From DAIDHZ01 sp965370365 (GTDB lineage: Bacteria; Chlamydiota; Chlamydiia; Chlamydiales; SM23-39): 62,557 bases of DNA. The notes beneath the pieces are model-generated. The model saw nothing but the letters and a program-made list of their open reading frames with translations. It ran no database searches and had not been told where the DNA came from. This document shows, piece after piece, positions 40,424-48,385 of this stretch (positions are counted from its first letter, which is position 1; each line of letters begins with the position of its first letter). The stretch lies in contig CBDUSP010000001.1 of NCBI GenBank assembly GCA_965370365.1, positions 1 to 62,557 of the forward strand, read 5' to 3'. Position numbers and translations under genes: made by a program.

Positions 40424-41638
40424 TTAGACAGGTAATTCTTGCAAGCTCTCCTTGCACTCTTTGTCAACAATGGAAACAACGCTGATATCAGACCAAACAT
40501 TCAACGCGGTCTCTTCCATGTCGATCAAGGCATAAAACGGCAAGATAAGCCCCATCATTGTTAATGGGACGTCCATTCCGATTAAAAGGGCAGAGCTTAA
40601 GAAAAAGCATCCCATCGGAACTCCAGCATTTCCAACAGCTGCAAGTACAGACATGAAAACCCAAAACGCTAAATCCAAGGGAGAAAATATGTGACCATTT
40701 GCTCCAGCGACAAAGAGAACGGTCGTCAAAATAAACGCCGCACATCCATTCATGTTGATGACTGTGCAAAGGGGTAGCGAAAAGCCAGCTACCTTCGGAT
40801 CCATTCCAAGTTCCTCTTTTGCTGCCTTTAGACCAACGGGAAGTGCTGCGTTTGATGACTTTGTGAAAAAGGCGACAAGAAGGGCTTTACTTGCCCCTTT
40901 TGCAATCCTCCAAGGAGAGAGTCCCCTTGCTTTCAAAAGAAGGGGGATCACAATAAGTCCCTGGATAATGTTTGCAAAAACAACAACTCCCAAATAAGCC
41001 CAGAGCCCGCTTACCTCAGCACTCTTCTCTTGAAGCTCTCGGGTCAAAATTGTTGTAAACGCCCAAACAGCAATCGGCATCCCGTAAACAACGAGCTGCG
41101 CTACTTTCAAAAAGAGCTGGAAAAGGGCCGAAAACCCTTTTTGAAGAGTTTTACGATGATCCTCTGGAAGGAAGTGCGCCGTAATTCCAAATAAGAACCC
41201 AAGAAATGCAACAGAGATAACCTTGTTGTCCAAAAACGCCTGAAAAATATTCGATGGGACAATGTCCACTAAAAAATCGATATATGAGTGAGATGCAGTT
41301 GCTTGAAAAGTTCCCGCGCCTTTTTGGACAAACGAGACAGGATCAAAGACCAAAAAGCAACCAAGCGCTACAAGAGCTGCCAAGACAGTGGTCAAAAGAG
41401 TGTAAAAAAGAAGTCTTCGTGTGAGACGTTTGACTTGATCAAGTCCCCCCATGCTGATAAGGGTAGAGAAGATGGCGAGCATGACAATCGGCGCTGCGAT
41501 CATCGAGAGATAGTTGATAAACAGTTTAGAGATTACCTCAGCTCCTTTTACAAGGATTGCTTGATTCGAAACTCCAGCTACTATCCCAAGGAGAATCGCA
41601 CCCAGTAAAACGAGGTAAGAACGTGCATATTTTTTCAT
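40424..41638 (-). CDS. Dicarboxylate/amino acid:cation symporter
   Basis: 404 residues, eight membrane helices and two hairpins as in GltP/GltPh. Family marks: SLPLCTVINMNGCAAF in transmembrane 7 (normally NMDGTA, here NMNGCA) and a Ser-rich hairpin FTKSSNAALPVGL. It imports glutamate, aspartate or dicarboxylates with Na+ or H+. The Asp-to-Asn change in the NMDG motif touches the cation site and may alter coupling. Separate promoter facing the S66 peptidase gene. Confidence 0.9.
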   Translation of the reverse strand: MKKYARSYLVLLGAILLGIVAGVSNQAILVKGAEVISKLFINYLSMIAAPIVMLAIFSTLISMGGLDQVKRLTRRLLFYTLLTTVLAALVALGCFLVFDPVSFVQKGAGTFQATASHSYIDFLVDIVPSNIFQAFLDNKVISVAFLGFLFGITAHFLPEDHRKTLQKGFSALFQLFLKVAQLVVYGMPIAVWAFTTILTRELQEKSAEVSGLWAYLGVVVFANIIQGLIVIPLLLKARGLSPWRIAKGASKALLVAFFTKSSNAALPVGLKAAKEELGMDPKVAGFSLPLCTVINMNGCAAFILTTVLFVAGANGHIFSPLDLAFWVFMSVLAAVGNAGVPMGCFFLSSALLIGMDVPLTMMGLILPFYALIDMEETALNVWSDISVVSIVDKECKESLQELPV

Positions 41639-41733
41639 AAGGCCTTGATTTTAAAATGGTTAAAAAATTAACAGAAAAGGTTATACGTGTGTAGAGAGAT
41701 TCGTACAACAACAGCAACAGAAGAAAAGGGATC

Positions 41734-41747
41734 GTTTAAGCTTAAAC
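41734..41747. promoter_or_regulatory. Perfect 14-bp palindrome between divergent genes
   Basis: GTTTAAGCTTAAAC, flanked on each side by GATC after zero or one base. It lies between the divergent symporter and peptidase genes, so a regulator site is possible. No known box is recognised. Confidence 0.35.
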
Positions 41748-41827
41748 ATGATCCGGATTGTAATCTAGATAAGAAAAACTAATCAAGGGCATAATCCCGT
41801 ATTTCTAAAGAAGTTAGAGAGGCTCCT

Positions 41828-42874
41828 ATGTTTCAAGTCCCCCCACGATTAAAACCCCAGGATAAAATAGCTATCGTCTCCCCTTCTTCGGGGATGGCTT
41901 TTCTTTTTCCTTGGGTATATGAACAGGGTCTCGACCAATTAAAAAAAGTGTTTCATCTGGAACCTATTGAGTTTCCTTCTGCGAGAAAAAGCCCTGAGTT
42001 TCTTTCTCAAAATCCAGAAGCTCGTGCCGAGGATATTAATAAGGCATTCGCAGATCCAACAATCAAAGCGATTATCGCAACTATTGGTGGAGACGACCAA
42101 ATTCGAGTTCTCCCCTATTTGAATAAGGAAGTGATTTCTAAAAACCCGAAGATTTTCATGGGATATAGTGATGCTACAAACCTTCATTTATTCTTATGGG
42201 ATCTAGGAATTATTTCTTACTATGGAGGGGCCCTAATGACCCAGTTTGCCATGAGTGGAGGGATGCACGATTTTACAGTCCAGTCCATCCGAAAAGCGCT
42301 TTTTGAGCCGTCTATTGGGGAAGTTAAGCCAGCCCCTGCATATACTGATGTAGATCTGGAATGGGCAGACAAGCAAAATCTGACGAAAAAGCGTCCCATG
42401 TATCCAAGCAAGGGATGGGTATGGCACAGGAAGAGCGACAAAGTCATCGAGGGAAGGCTCTGGGGCGGATGTCTTGAGATTTTGGATGCGCATCTTAACC
42501 GTAGACAATACTTACCAGAGCTTAAGAGTTTGGAACAGTCTGTTCTCTTTTTAGAAACATCAGAGGAAATGCCATCGGATGCATTTGTATATCGTTTCAT
42601 TGCAAAGCTTGGAGAGCTAAAAATCCTCAATAAACTTCAGGCAATTCTCATGGGATATCCAAAGACTCAATTCTGTGGAAAACTAGCCCCTGGAGGGAGA
42701 GAAGCTTTTGCCCATGCACAGCAAGAAGCTGTAAAAAAAGCTCTCCAGGATTATGAAATCCTCATCCCTGTCATCTTTAACATGAATTTCGGACATACAG
42801 ATCCCCAAACCATTGTCCCGAGTGGGGGAAACGTGAAAATTGACTGCAAAACACAGAGTCTTTTTTTCGACTGA
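41828..42874 (+). CDS. S66-family serine peptidase (LD-carboxypeptidase/MccF-like)
   Basis: 348 residues. The nucleophile Ser is in FMGYSDATNLH (about residue 118), the Glu in LWGGCLEIL and the His in NFGHTDPQ near the C-terminus, the Ser-Glu-His triad of the family. These enzymes cleave murein tetrapeptides at the LD bond or hydrolyse acyl-adenylate antibiotics such as microcin C. The sequence LRxxx and size fit the MccF branch at least as well as LdcA. GAGG six bases before the ATG. Confidence 0.88.
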   Translation: MFQVPPRLKPQDKIAIVSPSSGMAFLFPWVYEQGLDQLKKVFHLEPIEFPSARKSPEFLSQNPEARAEDINKAFADPTIKAIIATIGGDDQIRVLPYLNKEVISKNPKIFMGYSDATNLHLFLWDLGIISYYGGALMTQFAMSGGMHDFTVQSIRKALFEPSIGEVKPAPAYTDVDLEWADKQNLTKKRPMYPSKGWVWHRKSDKVIEGRLWGGCLEILDAHLNRRQYLPELKSLEQSVLFLETSEEMPSDAFVYRFIAKLGELKILNKLQAILMGYPKTQFCGKLAPGGREAFAHAQQEAVKKALQDYEILIPVIFNMNFGHTDPQTIVPSGGNVKIDCKTQSLFFD

Positions 42875-42935
42875 GAAAATAACCGATCATCCTCTTCCTG
42901 CGCACAAAAATCGTCCAAAAAGCTAAGATAGTCTT

Positions 42936-44108
42936 ATGATTTGGGATGTTTTGGTTATCGGCGGGGGCGCCGCTGGTTTTTTTGCGGCGCTTTCTGCTAA
43001 AATGGCGTTTCCTCAGACAAAGGTGGCAATCTTAGAGAAGTCGGCTGTGCTTTTATCTAAAGTACGCATCTCTGGTGGTGGGCGTTGCAATGTAACAAAC
43101 GCCTGTTTTGATCCAATACTCCTATCTAAAAACTATCCCAGAGGAGAAAAGGAGCTCCTTGGTCCTTTTCACGCCTTTCAGCCAAGAGATACGATGGAGT
43201 GGTTTCAAACAAGAGGCGTGGATCTAAAAATCGAAGCAGATGGAAGAGTCTTTCCAGTAAGCAACAACTCAGAAACAATCATTCAGTGTCTTGTAGAGGA
43301 AGCGAAAAAGCTTGGGGTGGAGATTTTTCTAAAGCAACGCATTGAAGCGATTGAAAAAAAACCCGAAGGATTTGTCATTCATAGAATGCTCGCAAAAAAA
43401 GTGATTTTAGCAACGGGAAGCTCTAAAGATGGCCATACTTGGGCACAGGCACTTGGACATTCAATTGTTCCCGGAGTCCCCTCTCTTTTCACATTCAATG
43501 TGCCTTCATCCCCGTTACTAGAGCTAAGTGGCAGATCTTTTGAAAAAGTAAAAATCTCAATTTGTGACACAGCCTTTTCACAAGAAGGCCCTCTATTACT
43601 TACTCATTTTGGCTTTAGCGGCCCAGCTGCTTTAAAACTCTCTGCGTGGTCGGCAAGATACCTATTTGAAAAAAACTATCAAGTAAAACTGAAGATTGAC
43701 TGGTTACCTGAAAAGGCCTCCACCTACCAGGAGCTTGTCTTATTGAAACAAAAGTCCCCCAATCGGACGCTTTTGGCAGAAAACCCATTTCATTTCCCAA
43801 AAAAATTCTGGAAGGTATTTTTAAGACACGACAAGTTGTTAAACGATCTATCACTAAAAGAATTAGAGCATTTGAGTGAACGTCTTCATGCAAGTATTTA
43901 TCAGGTGGAAGGAAAGACGACAAACAAGGAAGAGTTTGTCACATGTGGAGGCGTTTGCTTGAAAGAAGTCCATTTTAAAAAAATGGAGAGCAAGCTTTGT
44001 CCCGGTCTTTTTTTTGCAGGAGAAATTTTGGATATTGATGGAGTAACCGGTGGATTTAACTTTCAAAACGCCTGGACAACAGGTTTTATTGCGGGCTCTG
44101 CAGGATAA
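42936..44108 (+). CDS. HI0933/YhiN-type FAD-dependent oxidoreductase
   Basis: 390 residues. FAD-binding GGGAAGFFAALSAK at the start, the family motif SGGGRCNVTN (about 47-56), and FFAGEILDIDGVTGGFNFQNAWTTG at the C-terminus (only short parts are diagnostic). An aminoacetone oxidase or bile-acid reductase-like role has been given to some relatives; no role in chlamydiae is known. Its end overlaps by 23 bases the converging kinase-like gene. Confidence 0.92.
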   Translation: MIWDVLVIGGGAAGFFAALSAKMAFPQTKVAILEKSAVLLSKVRISGGGRCNVTNACFDPILLSKNYPRGEKELLGPFHAFQPRDTMEWFQTRGVDLKIEADGRVFPVSNNSETIIQCLVEEAKKLGVEIFLKQRIEAIEKKPEGFVIHRMLAKKVILATGSSKDGHTWAQALGHSIVPGVPSLFTFNVPSSPLLELSGRSFEKVKISICDTAFSQEGPLLLTHFGFSGPAALKLSAWSARYLFEKNYQVKLKIDWLPEKASTYQELVLLKQKSPNRTLLAENPFHFPKKFWKVFLRHDKLLNDLSLKELEHLSERLHASIYQVEGKTTNKEEFVTCGGVCLKEVHFKKMESKLCPGLFFAGEILDIDGVTGGFNFQNAWTTGFIAGSAG

Positions 44109-44964
44109 CGAGCCTTTCTCGAAATCTCTGTTGCATCTTCTCAATTTCCATCTTAGGATTCTTCCTGACCTCTTCGCTAAACCCCAGCCTTCCCACATCC
44201 ATAAGGATAATCTGATCGTTTACAAAACCATAATTGCGATCAAAAATGCGACCTTGTCCTAAATCTCTAAACCCTTTTTTGGCGCGTCTTTCTAAAAAAG
44301 CGTCCATTGTGACTAGCAGTTTCTCTTGATCTACGTTTTTTATGATCTCAAAAAGAGGCTGGGCTCTTTTTTGCAAAACAAAAGAAGCTCTTGCTAAATC
44401 AAGTGTCCACTTTTTCCCCTCCCAATCTTTGATAAAACATTGGGAAGGATCTTCTGTTGCAGTTAGGTGCATCGCAATCAATCCAGTTTCCTCTTTTAAG
44501 CCATCAAATGCCCTGACATAACACTGAAATGTAGCAACTAGATTACTTTGTTTTTTTTGCCGTCTTCGCAACTCTTTTTTTTGGTAGTAAGAAGAAATTA
44601 AGTTCAGTGGCGAGCCTACATGGTATTTTTTCTTCCCCTCTATTTTTTCCTTCAAAAATAGTTTTAATACGGTTGTGTGATCCTCACTTTCAAAGGCAAT
44701 GCTTTGCGATCCGTGACCGATATAAGAGAATGTCTGATTCGATAGATTTAGGCAGGGTGTACTCGCAAAATCGCCTTTTTGATCATAGACAACTTTATTG
44801 AGAGTAAATGCATCAGGATACCGCTCCTGAAAAATCCCTAGCGACTTCCAAATCCCTAGAAAAGAGCAGGCAACACCCAGGAAGAGAATCCTATATTTTA
44901 TCGGCATATTCTCAAATATAGAGATTTTTTCAAAAAAGTCATATTGATTTTTTGAAGCCTTCAT
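44086..44964 (-). CDS. Membrane-anchored kinase-like protein
   Basis: About 292 residues. One membrane segment lies near the N-terminus (YRILFLGVACSFLGIW). Then a protein-kinase-like N-lobe: a glycine loop IGHGSQSIAFES and VLKLF with the expected Lys. The C-lobe ends with RNYGFVNDQIILMDVGRLGF, where MDVGR resembles a DFG-type metal-binding motif and N in RNYGF could be the catalytic-loop Asn, but no HRD is seen. So it is a kinase-fold protein, possibly a pseudokinase or small-molecule kinase. Start is uncertain: ATG at 44964, or a GTG at 45003. Confidence 0.65.
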   Translation of the reverse strand: MKASKNQYDFFEKISIFENMPIKYRILFLGVACSFLGIWKSLGIFQERYPDAFTLNKVVYDQKGDFASTPCLNLSNQTFSYIGHGSQSIAFESEDHTTVLKLFLKEKIEGKKKYHVGSPLNLISSYYQKKELRRRQKKQSNLVATFQCYVRAFDGLKEETGLIAMHLTATEDPSQCFIKDWEGKKWTLDLARASFVLQKRAQPLFEIIKNVDQEKLLVTMDAFLERRAKKGFRDLGQGRIFDRNYGFVNDQIILMDVGRLGFSEEVRKNPKMEIEKMQQRFRERLVILQSPQ

Positions 44965-45013
44965 ACAATCTTTGCTTTTAAATTTATCAGAAATAAGATA
45001 CACTCTTCCTACT

Positions 45014-45051
45014 CATGCATAAATGCATGGGACCCACGGTGTATAAGTGGG
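45014..45051 (+). promoter_or_regulatory. Two hairpins in the cold-shock gene leader
   Basis: CATGCAT-AA-ATGCATG at 45014-45029, then CCCAC...GTGGG at 45033-45051, followed by ATTTTTATAG. They lie 33-70 bases before the csp start codon, where cold-shock mRNAs of other bacteria carry temperature-sensitive structures. The second could also be a weak terminator. Confidence 0.4.
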
Positions 45052-45083
45052 ATTTTTATAGATTTTAAGAGAGAGAGTTTCAA

Positions 45084-45290
45084 GTGGTAAAATCAAAAGG
45101 TAAAGTTAAGTTTTTCAACACTCAAAAGGGCTTCGGCTTCATCACACCTGAAGACGGTGGAAAGGACCTATTCGTCCATGCCAATAGTCTTGCTGGAGGC
45201 ACACAGTCTCTAAACGAAGGACAAGACGTTGAATACGTTCAAGAAGAAGGCCGTAAAGGTCCAGAAGCTAGAGATGTTGTAGGCTTGTAG
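45084..45290 (+). CDS. Cold-shock domain protein
   Basis: 68 residues, a complete five-strand OB fold. RNP1 is KGFGFIT and RNP2 is LFVHAN. It binds single-stranded RNA or DNA and melts mRNA structure. The start codon is GTG with GAGAG upstream; the first residues MVKSKGKVKFF are standard. Single-gene transcript with a leader hairpin and a strong terminator. Confidence 0.93.
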   Translation: MVKSKGKVKFFNTQKGFGFITPEDGGKDLFVHANSLAGGTQSLNEGQDVEYVQEEGRKGPEARDVVGL

Positions 45291-45353
45291 GAGCTTATCT
45301 TAAATGATAAGTGACTAGGGGTGATGGACAATCATTGCCTTCTACCTCAAATC

Positions 45354-45389
45354 AAAAAAAGGGCTGGGATATTTCCCAGCCTTTTTTTA
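45354..45389 (+). terminator. Rho-independent terminator
   Basis: A strong stem, GGCTGGGA with TCCCAGCC around ATATT, is flanked by a run of A on the left and seven T on the right, so it can work on both strands. A near copy lies at 46201. Confidence 0.9.
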
Positions 45390-45401
45390 TGCTAAGGACT
45401 A

Positions 45402-45425
45402 ATGGTGATGGAGGGAGTCGAACTC
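45402..45425 (-). other. Relic of a tRNA/tmRNA 3' end
   Basis: On the minus strand the sequence reads GAGTTCGACTCCCTCCATCACCA, which is a T-loop (TTCGA) plus an acceptor 3' strand ending in CCA. No matching 5' part of a tRNA is next to it: upstream (minus) is the stop codon of the 178-residue protein. It looks like an attachment-site remnant. On its minus-strand downstream side comes a terminator hairpin, as for the real tmRNA at 55286. Confidence 0.5.
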
Positions 45426-45427
45426 TA

Positions 45428-45964
45428 TCACTCGAATATCATCATGCCCGCTGCAGATGGCGATGGACTTTCCCCGTATATACAATCGTTGATTAGTTGT
45501 ATAAACCGGGGTCCCCGTACTTCAATTCCTCGAAGATTAAGATTTCCTAAGTTTCTATACTGCATGAGAGCTGCTAACTGAGGTCCTACGGTTGGACATT
45601 TTTCGCTAATTTTCGTAACTTTGCGCTTTAATTCTAGAAACTGTTCCATTCGCATCCCTAGAATGGAGATGCGCTCAACAGCTTTTGAGCGAAGATCCTT
45701 GTCACTGATTAGACCTTGGCTTGCTTTGTTTTGTGTGTCTGCCAACTCTTTTTCTTCCCACTCTACTGCTTGTTCAAGCTCATTTAAGCTTGCCATAAAC
45801 ACTCTCAGCTCTTGATTAACTTCTCTATAATATTGTACGGATTGATAACAGTACGTAACTGTTGATACCAAAGAGGCTCCGAAAAGTGTTGAATTCCACG
45901 AAATCTGTGAAAAAACCAATTCAGAGATATCCGTTAAAAAATTTGTTGTAGGCTCTATACTCAT
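45428..45964 (-). CDS. Unrecognised protein with a coiled-coil core
   Basis: 178 residues. A hydrophobic stretch near residue 30 (STLFGASLVSTVTYCY) is followed by long charged helices of coiled-coil type (FMASLNELEQAVEWEEKELAD and later EQFLELKRKVTKI). GAGGG precedes the ATG at 45964. No family is recognised. It stands between two similar terminators (45354 and 46201) and ends beside the tRNA-like relic, so it may be cargo of a small insertion. Confidence 0.6.
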   Translation of the reverse strand: MSIEPTTNFLTDISELVFSQISWNSTLFGASLVSTVTYCYQSVQYYREVNQELRVFMASLNELEQAVEWEEKELADTQNKASQGLISDKDLRSKAVERISILGMRMEQFLELKRKVTKISEKCPTVGPQLAALMQYRNLGNLNLRGIEVRGPRFIQLINDCIYGESPSPSAAGMMIFE

Positions 45965-46090
45965 ACAATCGCCCTCATTTATTTTTACATAAGAATACAA
46001 ACGTTCGACATTTTAATCAAAACAAACATCTTCATATAGTTATAAAAATAATAATTTATTAAAACATAAGTTATAAGAATTGATCGTATA

Positions 46091-46199
46091 GGAGACTTCG
46101 CGCTTTTAGCAATTCCCGGGTTTGTCCGAACTCCTTAACTTATAGTAAGTTAGAACCGCTTCGGGGGAAATTGCCGAAAAAGCAATCAGAACGAAGACG
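46091..46199. repeat. Imperfect ~110-bp dyad
   Basis: Outer arms CTTCG.../...CGAAG, inner arms GCAATTCCC and GGGGAAATTGC, and a centre AACTTATAGTAAGTT. The symmetry is weaker than in the elements at 28537, 28786 and 34265, and its ends differ. The centre resembles that of the 28786 element (AACTT...AAGTT), so it may be a distant relative. Confidence 0.4.
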
Positions 46200-46200
46200 C

Positions 46201-46235
46201 AAAAAAAGGCTGGGAGTATTTCCCAGCCTTTTTTA
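46201..46235 (-). terminator. Rho-independent terminator (bidirectional)
   Basis: Run of A, then GGCTGGGA, GTATT, TCCCAGCC and a run of T. Nearly the same sequence as 45354-45389 including the ATGCTAA that follows. It could end the minus-strand gene that begins at 47235. Confidence 0.85.
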
Positions 46236-46299
46236 TGCTAAAAGGGTGTTTAATAATTAGGAAACGCCCGCTTTTGAGGATTATTTTGGCTAACCGCAT

Positions 46300-47235
46300 T
46301 CAATCCAATGAAAACCAAGCATGTACTTTTTCCATAAAGGTTGGATTCTCTCGAATTTCCATCTGAAGAGAGGAAACATGCTTGAACCAATAAGGAGCAT
46401 AAAGCTTCTCCAAATTCCAAAATTTACTAGCGAATTCCTCTTTCTTCTTTTCAAGAAACTCTTCTGTAATCTCATCCCAATGAGACACCACCACAACAGG
46501 TAAATCCTCGTATAAAGGATTGAGGGTAGAACTCAAAACAATTGGATAGCATCCCATAAGGAGCGCTTCCCACGTACGATGGCAATCCTCCCCATTTCCC
46601 GGAGGGCTTACGACAAATACAGTATGGGAAAGATCTTCTAGATATTCCCCAAAGTTTCGATTTGTTGCAATCGTAACTGAAGAAAACGTTTCGAAATATT
46701 TATAGCAAGGCTCTCTTTTTTGCCTATTTGTGTGCAGCGCAAAGTTCATGTAAAGCAACTGATCCCGGCTCTCTCCTCGAGGAGGAGCTGCCTGTACTTT
46801 TGGATCTAAAACAGCCACCTGTCCATGATCCCATACCTGGTTTGCAAGCCCGATGGGAAGAGGAATCAGCCGTTTTGATGGGGCCCGGTCAATGTTTTGC
46901 ACAAACCATGCTGAGATCTTTTCAGAATCGAGCATTTTTTCAAACTTTCCCGGCTGAGGATTATCCGTCCCAGCTTCGCAATTTGGGGTGATCAAAATGA
47001 ATCGATTTTTGATTTTTGGTAAGTATTTATGAGCAAACCTCCGCAAACAATCATATTCGACAAAAATTGTATCTCCGAGTTTTACTTCTTTAGGATTAAA
47101 CGTCTCCTTAGGGTTTTTAGATAATCGCCAATCTGCAGAATATCTCCATGTATCCCCAGATAAATAAGGGTAACTACTCTGACGCTCATTTGCAAAAATA
47201 GAGAGAGCAAAAACGATCAATAAGAGATGCTTCAT
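46300..47235 (-). CDS. Exported exostosin-like glycosyltransferase protein
   Basis: 311 residues. A Sec signal is at 1-15 (MKHLLLIVFALSIFA). The C-terminal part has SPPGNGEDCHRTWEALLMGCYPIV followed by LYEDLPVVVVSHWDEI, the nucleotide-sugar-binding pattern of exostosin/GT47-like proteins. GGAGG seven bases upstream fixes the ATG at 47235. As with the GT2 protein at 38406, a secreted sugar transferase is unexpected inside a bacterium's own pathway and suggests a target outside the cytoplasm. Confidence 0.75.
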   Translation of the reverse strand: MKHLLLIVFALSIFANERQSSYPYLSGDTWRYSADWRLSKNPKETFNPKEVKLGDTIFVEYDCLRRFAHKYLPKIKNRFILITPNCEAGTDNPQPGKFEKMLDSEKISAWFVQNIDRAPSKRLIPLPIGLANQVWDHGQVAVLDPKVQAAPPRGESRDQLLYMNFALHTNRQKREPCYKYFETFSSVTIATNRNFGEYLEDLSHTVFVVSPPGNGEDCHRTWEALLMGCYPIVLSSTLNPLYEDLPVVVVSHWDEITEEFLEKKKEEFASKFWNLEKLYAPYWFKHVSSLQMEIRENPTFMEKVHAWFSLD

Positions 47236-47268
47236 AGATGATTCCTCCACAGTTTTCTTAAGGATGCA

Positions 47269-47359
47269 GGATATTTGAAGAAGTATTAGAGTTCATCTAA
47301 AAAGTTCGTAGAAATAAAAAAGCCGGGATTATTTCCCGGCCTTTTTGGTTTGGAGGTGG
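47269..47359 (-). repeat. Copy of the tmRNA 3' flank
   Basis: About 85% identical by eye to 55211-55294: the shared run is GATATTTGAAGAA...TTCATCTAAAA...AGAAATAAAAAAGCC, then a terminator hairpin, then TGGAGGTGG, which is the last nine bases of the tmRNA acceptor. It therefore looks like an attachment site left by integration at ssrA. Confidence 0.75.
47316..47346. terminator. Rho-independent terminator
   Basis: AAAAAAGCCGGGA, TTATT, TCCCGGCCTTTTT. Usable on both strands; it lies downstream of the Rhs-immunity genes on the minus strand. Confidence 0.85.
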
Positions 47360-47418
47360 TTGGACGCGTTCAGAACTTTTGATTGGGGAAAATTCAATAT
47401 TCTCTTCACTCATCTGCT

Positions 47419-47619
47419 CTAATCGAAATAATGTCGAAATAAGAGAACTTGTTCTTCAAGATTTTCCCGACTCAATTGTTCTGGTATGATATCAAAAATC
47501 TCTACCCACGTCTCAGAATGAACTGGAAAAAGGTGGAAATGGACGTGAGGGATGTCCTGAAGGCTGTGTTGAAAAATTGATCTGATCGCGGAGAGAAGTG
47601 ATTCAGACTTTATCCGCAA
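47419..47619 (-). CDS. Uncertain 66-codon open frame
   Basis: The frame starts at a TTG (47619) without a ribosome site, just after a TGA in the same frame. Its content (FQHSLQDIPHVHFHLFPVH, then EIFDIIPEQLSRENLEEQVLLFRHYFD in part) looks like folded coding sequence, so it may be the C-terminal piece of a truncated gene, possibly a third immunity-type protein behind the EF-Tu-like gene. Confidence 0.35.
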   Translation of the reverse strand: MRIKSESLLSAIRSIFQHSLQDIPHVHFHLFPVHSETWVEIFDIIPEQLSRENLEEQVLLFRHYFD

Positions 47620-47638
47620 ATTTCACATTAACAGCGTA

Positions 47639-47947
47639 CTAGCCACAGATTCGAGTTACTTCCCCATCAGCCACTTCCTTATCTTCCCAGAGAGCTATAC
47701 TTTTTCCAACAGATAAATTGGACAATGCCAAATCTGTATCTAAAAATTTCACTGGAAGTTCATAATACTCTCCTAACTTCACTTCCTTGTCCCCGATCAA
47801 CAATCGACAGTCATATGCCTTGCCATCAACCATTAAGGGGCATGCATAAAAGTTTGGCCCAAGAGAAGTCTTACGCTTCAAAGAAGTTTTTCGTCCTCCT
47901 TCTGCACTTGTTTTGAATCGCACTTTAACATAAATATCCGGTTCCAT
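47639..47947 (-). CDS. EF-Tu C-terminal-domain-like protein (candidate immunity protein)
   Basis: 102 residues. The pattern PDIYVKVRFKTSAEGGRKT, a middle AYDCRLLIG, and KFLDTDLALSNLSVGKSIALWEDKEVADGEV matches the small EF-Tu C-terminal beta-barrel proteins found alone in bacterial genomes, often beside toxins. It has GGAG six bases before its ATG. It directly follows an orphan toxin tip, the arrangement of polymorphic toxin immunity genes. It contains no GTPase domain. Confidence 0.65.
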   Translation of the reverse strand: MEPDIYVKVRFKTSAEGGRKTSLKRKTSLGPNFYACPLMVDGKAYDCRLLIGDKEVKLGEYYELPVKFLDTDLALSNLSVGKSIALWEDKEVADGEVTRICG

Positions 47948-47957
47948 TTAAATCTCC

Positions 47958-48140
47958 TTATTTAGGGACTGCCATCCAGTTCACAACTTCAGGAATTAAT
48001 CTTTCTAGTTGTTGATCAGGAATTACTCTTGCAGGAATACCTCCATCAACTAGGGTAGATGCTCCACCAAGATCTCCCTTAGGAATTTGTGTTCTGATTA
48101 GCGTATACGGAGGGGATCTCCGAATTTCTTTTGGACATTG
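47958..48140 (-). pseudogene. Orphan toxin-tip remnant
   Basis: About 58 codons in one open frame without a start codon: CPKEIRRSPPYTLIR, then KGDLGGASTLVDGGIPARVIPDQ and VNWMAVPK with a TAA. It begins right after the stop of the first immunity candidate and ends ten bases before the EF-Tu-like gene. This is the position of a displaced alternative C-terminal tip in Rhs and CDI loci, which can recombine onto the main gene. Confidence 0.55.
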
Positions 48141-48383
48141 TCAATCCTTTGAGATACATGCTAGTTCTTTAGCTAAAAGGAATAGCTCATCTCTTGAAAG
48201 AGAAAATTCTGGTCCTTCCTCCATTGCAACTAATTTGAGAACAAAACAATCTAATCCATCTTCTAGATCTATCCCGTGATCTGTATAAACTTTATAAGCC
48301 CACTTAGAAATTTCTTCAGGGGAACTTCCTGTTACAATCTTTGCCTTTAATTCTGATCCGAATCTTTTTTTTGTATAGATCAT
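48141..48383 (-). CDS. Candidate immunity protein for the Rhs toxin
   Basis: 80 residues, acidic and soluble (SPEEISKWAYKVYTDHGIDLEDGLD). No named family. It begins two bases after the stop of the Rhs fragment with GGGAG upstream, so it is translated with it. Polymorphic toxin tips are nearly always followed by a small cognate immunity gene, which is the basis of the proposal. Confidence 0.6.
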   Translation of the reverse strand: MIYTKKRFGSELKAKIVTGSSPEEISKWAYKVYTDHGIDLEDGLDCFVLKLVAMEEGPEFSLSRDELFLLAKELACISKD

Positions 48384-48385
48384 TA

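Noticed and set aside
47316..47346. Terminator repeats at 45354, 46201, 47316 and 55256 as a new repeat family
   Set aside because: The stems are simple GC-rich terminators; only the 45354/46201 pair and the 47269/55211 pair share flanks, and these are better explained as duplicated integration-site DNA.
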